DNA from: Amphiplicatus sp046296195
GTDB taxonomy: Bacteria; Pseudomonadota; Alphaproteobacteria; Caulobacterales; Parvularculaceae
DNA: 51,992 nt
Assembly (NCBI GenBank): GCA_046296195.1
Contig: JBKBLR010000017.1
Location: forward strand, 1-51,992
Direction of reading: 5' to 3'
Made by a program: the position numbers and the translations under genes. The notes under the pieces were generated by a model. That model saw only the letters and a list, made by a program, of their open reading frames with translations, searched no databases and had not been told where the DNA came from. Within the stretch, counting starts at the first letter, position 1, and each line of letters starts with the position of its first letter. Below are positions 18,332 through 23,805 of this stretch, in pieces.

Positions 18332-18340
18332 NNNNNNNNN
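18332..18340. other. Assembly gap (9 Ns)
   Basis: Nine undetermined bases lie between two identical 78-bp stretches. If the flanks are one sequence counted twice, the true IS481 left end is ~87 bp shorter than shown. Confidence 0.95.
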
Positions 18341-18418
18341 TAGATCGTAATCACCTGACAGTTTGGCTCGTGAGGCCGGCGCGCGACCGTCAGAGTCGCG
18401 GCGCGCCGGCCGGGCGGG
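18341..18418. repeat. 78-bp direct repeat, copy 2
   Basis: Exact copy of 18254-18331. It continues into the leader of the IS481 transposase fragment. Confidence 0.85.
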
Positions 18419-18488
18419 CCATGCCGCTCCCGAAGGGGGGTTAGGAAGGAGTTTCCACGCTTCACCCCAACCCACGACGGAGAACGAC

Positions 18489-18864
18489 ATGACCACGGAA
18501 GAGAAAGTAGCACGAAGGAAGCTGTCCTTGCTCGACCTCGCCAGGGAGCTTTCGAACGTCAGCCGCGCCTGCAAGGTGATGGGCTATTCGCGCCAGCAGT
18601 TTTACGAGATCCGGTGGAACTTCCAGACCTATGGGGCGGACGGCCTCATCGACCGCCTGCCGGGGGCGAAAGGCCCGCACCCGAACCGCGTCGCGGCGGA
18701 GATCGAACAGGCGATCCTCGATCATGCCATGGACCATCCCTGCCACGGCTGCACGAGGGTCGAGCAGGAGCTTCGCCTCAAGGGCGTCCAGGTCTCCTCA
18801 GGCGGCGTCCGGGGCGTCTGGCAGCGCCACGGGCTTTTGACCAAGCACGAGCGGCTCTTGCGCC
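18489..18864 (+). pseudogene. IS481-family transposase, N-terminal fragment
   Basis: About 125 residues from ATG 18489, with GGAG 8-11 nt upstream. It carries the family's winged-helix head: NVSRACKVMGYSRQQFYEIR, GLIDRLPGAKGPHPNRV, VSSGGVRGVWQRHGLLTKHE. The frame is cut at 18864 by the tip of the IS256-family element. Full-length relatives have ~340 residues, and the DDE catalytic core is absent. The C-terminal 45 codons survive at 20164-20301. Confidence 0.82.
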
Positions 18865-20161
18865 GGGACTGTCAGGAATCTTGTGCGGGGGGCGTGTTGA
18901 TCATCCGTTCACGAACCGCTCGCCAAACATGACAGCGAACTGTGTTTTCGCCTCGCACCATTCCCGCGGCGGCCGTTTCCAGTCTTCAGCCGCGCGATTG
19001 AGAACGAGATATAGTAATTTCGTCGCTGCGTCATCCGATGGAAAATGGCCGCGCGCCCTGATCGCCCGGCGCAGCTTGGAATTCAGCGCCTCAATGGCGT
19101 TCGTCGTGTAAATGATGCGCCGGACGTTTTCCGGGAAGGCGAAGAACGGGATCACCTGGGCCCATTGCCGGCGCCAGATTTGTGCGATCGCGGGGTATCG
19201 CTGGCCCCAGGGCCCTTTCTCGAAATCATCGAGGGCCCTGGCGCCCGCGTCGGCGTCTTTCGCCCGGTAAATCGCCCTGAGGACCGGGACGAGCGCCTTC
19301 CTGTCTTTCCACGACACGAACTCCAGCGAGTTGCGGATCAGGTGCACGATGCACGTCTGCACGATCGTCTCGGGGAAGATCGCCGTGATTGCATCGGGAA
19401 AGCCCTTGAGGCCGTCAACGACGGCGATGAGGATATCGGCGAGACCCCTCGCTTTGAGTTCGTTCATTACGCGGAGCCAGAACTTCGCGCCTTCGGTTTG
19501 TTCGATCCAAAGGCCCAGTATCTCCTTCGTCCCGTCGGGCCTTATGCCGAGCGCGATGTAGACGGCCTTGTTGCGGACGAAGCCTTCATCGCGAATCTTC
19601 ACCCGGATGGCGTCAAAGAAAACAACCGCATAGCACGCGTCGAGCGGCCGGCTCTGCCATTCCGCGACTTCTTCGAGAACCGCGTTGGTGACCGCCGAGA
19701 TGAGGTCCGGCGACACATCAATGCCGTAGATTTCTTCCAGATGGCCGCGGATCTCACGCACGCTCATGCCGCGCGCGTACATCGAAATGATATTATCATC
19801 AAAGTCCGGAAACCGCCGCTGATACCGCGCGATCAGCTTCGGGTCGAACGTCCCCGCCCGGTCGCGCGGAACTTCGATCGTCACCTGCGAGGTCCCCGTC
19901 AGCACCGTCTTCTTGGAGGTTCCATTCCGCCGGTTCGGTTTGCCGTCGCCGCGCTCGGCGCCCAGATGCTCATCGATCTCGGCGTTCAAAATGCGCTCCG
20001 ACAGCGCCTTCTTCAGCTCATCAACAAGCCCGTCGCGGCTGAAAATCTCCTTCGGGTCGCGCCCCGAAAGAAGCTGGTCCAGAATATCCTTCTCGATCGC
20101 CATAGCCGGCTTCCTTTCTTCCCACCTCTATGGCCCCCCGCACAAGATTCCTGACTGTCCC
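18865..20161 (-). mobile_element. IS256-family insertion sequence
   Basis: A 1,297-bp element bounded by near-perfect ~26-bp inverted repeats (GGGAC-A/T-GTCAGGAATC...GCGGGG) at 18865 and 20161, with one intact transposase. Flanks (…TTGCGCC and ACAACACC…) do not match, so the usual 8-9 bp target duplication is absent, consistent with an adjacent deletion inside the host IS481. Confidence 0.88.
18901..20103 (-). CDS. IS256-family (mutator type) transposase
   Basis: 400 residues, intact. N-terminal IS256 segments include ELKKALSERILNAEIDEHLG and KPNRRNGTSKKTV. The DDE triad is readable: D164 in VVFFDAIRVKIRD, D230 in AVVDGLKGFPDAI and E338 in TTNAIEALNSKLRR. ARGMSVREIRGHLEEIYG is the conserved helix before the catalytic domain. 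It starts at ATG 20103 with GGAAG upstream and stops at 18901, only 36 bp from the IS tip. Length is normal for the family, so it is potentially active. Confidence 0.93.
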   Translation of the reverse strand: MAIEKDILDQLLSGRDPKEIFSRDGLVDELKKALSERILNAEIDEHLGAERGDGKPNRRNGTSKKTVLTGTSQVTIEVPRDRAGTFDPKLIARYQRRFPDFDDNIISMYARGMSVREIRGHLEEIYGIDVSPDLISAVTNAVLEEVAEWQSRPLDACYAVVFFDAIRVKIRDEGFVRNKAVYIALGIRPDGTKEILGLWIEQTEGAKFWLRVMNELKARGLADILIAVVDGLKGFPDAITAIFPETIVQTCIVHLIRNSLEFVSWKDRKALVPVLRAIYRAKDADAGARALDDFEKGPWGQRYPAIAQIWRRQWAQVIPFFAFPENVRRIIYTTNAIEALNSKLRRAIRARGHFPSDDAATKLLYLVLNRAAEDWKRPPREWCEAKTQFAVMFGERFVNG

Positions 20162-20163
20162 AC

Positions 20164-20301
20164 AACACCAAGCGCCCGCATCAGGGCCGCGGCATGAACG
20201 GCAGAACCCCCGCGCGCGCCTTCGTTGACGGCCTCAAGCAACCAACCGCCAAACGAAAGGAGAAAGCCCCCGACCCGCAGCCTCAACAGACCGCAGCCTG
20301 A
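20164..20301 (+). pseudogene. IS481-family transposase, C-terminal fragment
   Basis: 45 codons ending at TGA 20299-20301. PHQGRGMNGRTPARAF and the following Lys/Pro-rich tail match the end of IS481 transposases. It lies in the same orientation as the N-terminal fragment and is followed after 18 bp by the element's right inverted repeat. Together with 18489-18864 it shows that roughly 170 codons of the middle are lost. Confidence 0.72.
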
Positions 20302-20368
20302 ACCCCACTCGGCGCGGCCACTGTCAGGCGATTACCGTTCTTGTACACTACGTTATCCACCAGTCCTT

Positions 20369-20755
20369 TCATCTTGCCGCATGTATTCCGCCCGGCCCAA
20401 GCACTCTAGTGATCGCTCTCATGAGCCCGTGCCACGCCGCCGAGTGTCTTGAGTCCCTCATGTCGAAGATTCCAACATCGCGCTTCGACGACAGATACAA
20501 TGGAATTGACCATGCCGCCGCTACAAATCGCCGAAAATGGTATAAATCCTCAGCAGCCACGTGATCTTCGGCCGACGGGAGAAGCGCCAATTTGGATATC
20601 GCATCTTCGATCTCATCCAGACGCAGCTGGCCGTATCTGAGGGCGAATAAAAATCCATGCTCAGCATGAACTTCGCCACCAAATTTCCACGCCCTTTCGA
20701 GCATTTCAGCCGCATCCTTAAAGCCAAAGACTGGTTGCACGTAGCCTTCATCCAT
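20369..20755 (-). CDS. Hypothetical protein, candidate immunity partner of the mini-Rhs toxin
   Basis: 128 residues, no recognised domain. It is moderately acidic at its start and predominantly alpha-helical in appearance (DAAEMLERAWKFGGEVHAEHGF, LDEIEDAISKLALL). Its ATG lies 18 nt after the stop of the ADP-ribosyltransferase-like mini-Rhs gene, in the same frame, so it could also be a former C-terminal extension. Lower GC and different codon use than the neighbouring housekeeping genes fit a transferred toxin module. Position directly after an Rhs-type toxin is the usual place for a cognate immunity gene. That role is an inference. Confidence 0.5.
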   Translation of the reverse strand: MDEGYVQPVFGFKDAAEMLERAWKFGGEVHAEHGFLFALRYGQLRLDEIEDAISKLALLPSAEDHVAAEDLYHFRRFVAAAWSIPLYLSSKRDVGIFDMRDSRHSAAWHGLMRAITRVLGPGGIHAAR

Positions 20756-20773
20756 CTGAAAAAGTGACGCGTT

Positions 20774-21805
20774 TCAGCAGTCCAATCGACCAGTACAACG
20801 ATTGCCAACAATTGTGTCGTTGTCCAAAAAGCCGTTGAACGTATCGTTCTTCGTCGGCTTTAAATTGTTGCTTCCCGGCGGCGCGTAACCTGCCACGGCC
20901 CCTTGAGGAATAGACCCGCGATTCAGCACTTCCTGTTCCCGTTCGGCAAGTTCACGATTGACGCCGGGATCGCTACTTGCCGCAACATCAATGCCAGTTT
21001 GCGGAACCTTGCGCGTATCGATCGCAACGGAGCCAAATTGCTTTCCGTACTCTGCAGCGACCGCAAATGACTTGGATGTCGAAATGAACTGAGAATATTT
21101 AGCGAACGCGCCGGATTGATGCTCTGCGATCGTCAGATCGCCGAGCGGATCTCTCGCAACAATTCCCGAACCCGCCGCCAAAGTCCCCACGTCCTGACTG
21201 TTCAGACCACGAAAGACATAATTCGGGTTGTCTCGGTTGAGATTGCCGGTTGCCAATAGATACAGCACACCGACTAGATTTGCGGTTGCGCTCGCACACT
21301 GGCTATTGCGCGAACAAGCCCCCACGACCGCTCTTGCAACGCCAACAGCATACTCTCCGTTGGGGTCTACGGCGTTAATAGGATCATTGTGGACATAGGC
21401 ATAGAGATTGAGCTGGTCCTGATAGCCGATGGGGTCGGTTGACAGGAACCGGCCGATGATGGGGTCGTAATAGCGGGCCTGCATGTAATTGAGGCCGGTC
21501 GTGTCGTCTTTCAGGTGGCCGGTGTAGGCGGTGTTGTTATTGTTCGCCGCTGCGTTGAGGAGCTCTTCGCCGAAGGGGGCGTAGCGCTCCCTCCAGGTCA
21601 CGCTGCCCGCCGAATTGGTCGCGGCGACCGCCGAGCCCTGGCTGTCGAAGTGGGTGTATTCCGGAACGAACGCCCCCGCGCCGGTCTTCTTCAGCCTGAG
21701 CGCCGCCCCGCCGGCGTTCAGATCGCCCATGGCGACCAAGGCGTCCGCCGGCCCGGCGAGCGCCGCCATCGTCAGGACAAAGAGGATCAGCCGGACAAGT
21801 CCCAT
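20774..21805 (-). CDS. Mini-Rhs protein with C-terminal ADP-ribosyltransferase-like toxin domain
   Basis: 343 residues. Residues 1-25 are a Sec-type signal peptide (LILFVLTMAALAGPADA). Residues ~31-150 are only the terminal part of an Rhs core: YTHFDSQGSAVAATN, RYAPFGEELL, YTGHLKDDTTGLNYMQARYY, FLSTDPIGY, NLYAYVHNDP and the closing DPNG. The variable C-terminal domain has R199 (YVFRGL), S242-T243-S244 (FISTSKS) and E290-x-E292 (EREQEVL), matching the R / STS / ExE triad of arginine-specific ADP-ribosyltransferase folds. Rhs toxins usually have more than 1,000 residues of cage, and this one has almost none. No clear ribosome-binding site is seen. It may be an exported effector or a displaced Rhs tip. 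Function is inferred from motifs. Confidence 0.68.
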   Translation of the reverse strand: MGLVRLILFVLTMAALAGPADALVAMGDLNAGGAALRLKKTGAGAFVPEYTHFDSQGSAVAATNSAGSVTWRERYAPFGEELLNAAANNNNTAYTGHLKDDTTGLNYMQARYYDPIIGRFLSTDPIGYQDQLNLYAYVHNDPINAVDPNGEYAVGVARAVVGACSRNSQCASATANLVGVLYLLATGNLNRDNPNYVFRGLNSQDVGTLAAGSGIVARDPLGDLTIAEHQSGAFAKYSQFISTSKSFAVAAEYGKQFGSVAIDTRKVPQTGIDVAASSDPGVNRELAEREQEVLNRGSIPQGAVAGYAPPGSNNLKPTKNDTFNGFLDNDTIVGNRCTGRLDC

Positions 21806-21857
21806 GCGGCGATGCTACCTTTGATCCGCGCCGCGTTCACCCGGGAGCAACGAAGAC

Positions 21858-21876
21858 GGCGGGGCAAGACCCGCCC
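21858..21876. repeat. Small GC palindrome GGCGGG-N6-CCCGCC
   Basis: A short REP-like hairpin (arms 21858-21863 and 21870-21875) followed by CTACA, between the mini-Rhs start and the orphan IS481 end. Similar hairpins are common between genes in proteobacteria; function unknown. Confidence 0.45.
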
Positions 21877-21925
21877 TACAGTCCGCTCCGCCCAACCGCT
21901 GAAATCAATCCGGGCTCGGATTGCC

Positions 21926-21973
21926 GAACCCCATCGTACGCGGCGACTGTCAGGCGATTACCGTTTTTGTACA
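21926..21973 (+). mobile_element. Orphan IS481 right end
   Basis: 21946-21973 differs from the interrupted element's right inverted repeat (20320-20347) by one base, and the preceding ~20 bp (GAACCCCA…CGCGGC) also align. No transposase precedes it. It is the scar of a second, deleted IS481 copy in the same orientation, so the ART-type mini-Rhs gene lies between two IS481 right ends. Confidence 0.7.
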
Positions 21974-22012
21974 TGTTGATAGTCGCCGTCGAAGCCCGCC
22001 GCCAGACCAGAC

Positions 22013-22039
22013 GGTGCATTGCGCTGCGCTTAATGCACC
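22013..22039. repeat. REP-like palindrome GGTGCATT…AATGCACC
   Basis: Perfect 8-bp arms around a GCGCTGCGCTT loop, followed by CTAC. It is the only structure seen in the 284-bp stretch 21974-22257 that otherwise holds no gene. Confidence 0.5.
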
Positions 22040-22257
22040 CTACTTGCTTGCTACAAGCATGCCCCGAGCGATCTCACCGTGTGCGCATTGCTACTTACCC
22101 TTTGAGGCGCCCCCGATGGGTCCCGAGGTCATTGGGAGAGTCCGCTGGTTGAATAGCTCAAGGCGTTGGTGTTGGCGAGCGCGTCGAGCGCGGAGCCGCC
22201 CCAAAGCTCAGGCGCTCGGCGCGCGCCTGTCGGCGTGAGGCCGCGGAGCGCTGAAAA

Positions 22258-22413
22258 CTACGCTTGCTCGAACCACCAGATTATGAGAAATAGTAAAATG
22301 AATATCGCCATGAATATCGTCACTACCGTCATAACTCTGCGGTACTTCTTCGATTGTCTAAAAGCATCATTCTGTTTTTCAAGGCGGTCCATCCAATTGC
22401 CGTTTTTGTTCAT
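22258..22413 (-). CDS. Small single-span membrane protein, candidate immunity protein
   Basis: 51 residues, ATG 22413 with AGGAAG ~11 nt upstream. Residues 1-26 are polar and basic (MNKNGNWMDRLEKQNDAFRQ). Residues ~27-47 are one strongly hydrophobic helix (VMTVVTIFMAIFILLFLIIWW). It begins 29 nt after the C-terminal part of the second mini-Rhs locus. A small membrane protein directly after an Rhs variable tail is a plausible immunity factor, but no family is recognised. Low GC relative to the chromosome supports acquisition with the module. Confidence 0.6.
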   Translation of the reverse strand: MNKNGNWMDRLEKQNDAFRQSKKYRRVMTVVTIFMAIFILLFLIIWWFEQA

Positions 22414-22442
22414 TCGAAAATCCACTTCCTCTCAAAAGCTCC

Positions 22443-22946
22443 CTATTTGCATCCGTCCTCATCGCATGTGACCTCGCGAGTAATCCGGCTACCCGCCGTC
22501 GATGTTGTTGCCGTAACGCTTCCGTTTTCATTGTTTGAAAAGGAAACGCTCTGGTTCGAAAATGTCGCGCCAACCTTTTCTTGAGTTTTTTGAAAGGCGT
22601 CGCCGATGGTCAGGAGGTTCTTTGTAAAGCCTACTGTCGAGCTGCCGCCTGTGCCGCCGAAGTTGACTTGGGCGCCTGTTATGCCATCGGCAACCGTCAC
22701 CGAGCCACCAATCCCACCAGGGCCTTGGCCGCCAGTTGTTGAGAATGGGCCTTCGAAATTGCTCGGGTCGCCCAAGTAAAGTGCGCCGAACGCTCCAAAC
22801 CCTTTTTCGATGCCGATGCCGTATTCGACAGAAGAGAACATCGTTGCGCCAAACGTATCACGGCCGGCAAAATTTTCGCCAGAGCCTGCTGCCAATCCAA
22901 CTGTAAATTGGGTTACGCTACGCCGGCCTCGGCTATCTGTTGCCAT
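22443..22946 (-). CDS. C-terminal variable part of second mini-Rhs locus
   Basis: 167 residues, glycine/serine/threonine-rich (GGQGPGGIGGSVTVADG, NFGGTGGSSTVGFT), ending in a charged EVTCDEDGCK. It is in the same frame as the mini-Rhs ORF upstream, separated only by TAA and one codon. It is therefore either the tail of that protein cut off by a nonsense mutation or a gene translated by restart at ATG 22946. No enzyme motif is visible. The glycine-rich style resembles tails found on some Rhs proteins, not a known toxin. Confidence 0.55.
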   Translation of the reverse strand: MATDSRGRRSVTQFTVGLAAGSGENFAGRDTFGATMFSSVEYGIGIEKGFGAFGALYLGDPSNFEGPFSTTGGQGPGGIGGSVTVADGITGAQVNFGGTGGSSTVGFTKNLLTIGDAFQKTQEKVGATFSNQSVSFSNNENGSVTATTSTAGSRITREVTCDEDGCK

Positions 22947-22949
22947 TTG

Positions 22950-23486
22950 TTATCTTGTTACGCCCGCTGCCACCACAAATGCTGGAAATGGGCCGCAGGG
23001 CGACCCAAAGCAGGCGCTCTCTTCGCCAGTCGGGTCCGTCTTATTGACCGGATCGTTTGCGACATACGCATAGAGATTGAGCTGGTCCTGATAGCCGATG
23101 GGGTCGGTGGAGAGGAACCGCCCGATGATGGGGTCGTAGTACCGCGCCTGCATGTAGGTGAGGCCGGTGGCGTCGTCCTTCAAATGGCCGGTGTATCCGG
23201 TGTTGTTGGCGTTGCCGGCGGCGTTCAACAGCTCCTCGCCGAAGGGGGCGTAGCGCTCTCGCCAGACGGAAGAGCCGTTCGGTCCCGTGGCGGTGACGGC
23301 TGAGCCTTGCGCGTCGAAATGGGTGTATTGCGGCATAAAGGCGCCGGTTCCGGTCTTCTTCAGCCGCAACGCCGCGCCGCCGACGTTCACATAGTCGGTC
23401 TTGACCGTGTCCGTGGCCCGCGAGGGAATGCTCGCCCCCGCCGGAGCGGCGAGCGCGGCGAAGGTCAGGAATAGAAAGATCAACAC
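22950..23486 (-). CDS. Second mini-Rhs protein, signal peptide plus Rhs core end
   Basis: 178 residues from a GTG at 23486, preceded by GGGGGG. Residues ~1-20 are a signal peptide (LIFLFLTFAALAAPAGAS). It is followed by the same Rhs core end as in the ART-type protein: VNVGGAALRLKKTGTGAF, WRERYAPFGEELLNAAGN, YTGHLKDDATGLTYMQARYY and DPTG. After DPTG it diverges and stops after 26 residues at TAA 22950-22952, while the frame continues at once into 22443-22946. The start codon and ribosome-binding site lie within a 38-bp IS256 tip (23478-23515), so the original 5' end was replaced. Probably a decayed or rearranged toxin tip. Confidence 0.62.
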   Translation of the reverse strand: MLIFLFLTFAALAAPAGASIPSRATDTVKTDYVNVGGAALRLKKTGTGAFMPQYTHFDAQGSAVTATGPNGSSVWRERYAPFGEELLNAAGNANNTGYTGHLKDDATGLTYMQARYYDPIIGRFLSTDPIGYQDQLNLYAYVANDPVNKTDPTGEESACFGSPCGPFPAFVVAAGVTR

Positions 23487-23515
23487 GCCCCCCGCACAAG
23501 ATTCCTGACTGTCCC
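23478..23515 (-). mobile_element. Orphan IS256 terminus
   Basis: 38 bp matching 18865-18902, the transposase-stop end of the intact IS256 element, with a single mismatch. It comprises exactly the stretch from the tip to the transposase stop. No other IS sequence adjoins it, so it is a remnant of a second copy, now supplying the start region of the second mini-Rhs gene. Confidence 0.78.
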
Positions 23516-23590
23516 GAAGGCCCCGAATCGAAGGGCGTATACTCGGGGACAATCGCGCCCGCGCCAGCCTTATTCAGCCGCAGCGCCGCC
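23516..23590 (-). pseudogene. Third Rhs core fragment
   Basis: About 24 codons, ALRLNKAGAGAIVPEYTPF followed by DSG, align with ALRLKKTGAGAFVPEYTHF of the intact mini-Rhs protein. The fragment is cut at the IS256 tip. Between it and the TonB receptor start (23591-23805) no further gene is seen. Confidence 0.65.
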
Positions 23591-23805
23591 CTTCTCGGCC
23601 TGTTGCATTGCAGCAGAAAATTGCAGCGGCAGCCGTTTCATGCGCCGGCGATGCAGCGCTGCGGCAACACCCGCTTGTCAAAACCGGATGCAGAATATTC
23701 GCGATTGTGACGGTTCTGCGAAGCGGTTAGCGTCCCGCTCCAGAGGGTGAATGATCCCCCGCGCGGGGCCTTGCGCGCGGGCGGTATGTGATCGGGAGGG
23801 AATTT

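Larger units (their letters stand above)
18248..20347 (+). mobile_element. IS481-family element, interrupted and internally deleted
   Basis: Left end 18248-18275 and right end 20320-20347 form 28-bp terminal inverted repeats, identical at 20 of 28 positions, starting 5'-TGT as IS481-family ends do. Between them lie the head (18489-18864) and tail (20164-20301) of one transposase gene, separated by an IS256-family element. About half of the transposase is missing, so insertion was accompanied or followed by deletion. No flanking target duplication is seen. The left end contains the assembly gap at 18332-18340. Confidence 0.75.

Noticed and set aside
18254..18418. 78-bp direct repeat considered as IS target duplication or att sites
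   Set aside because: It abuts the N gap exactly and is far too long for an IS481 target duplication; an assembly overlap explains it better.
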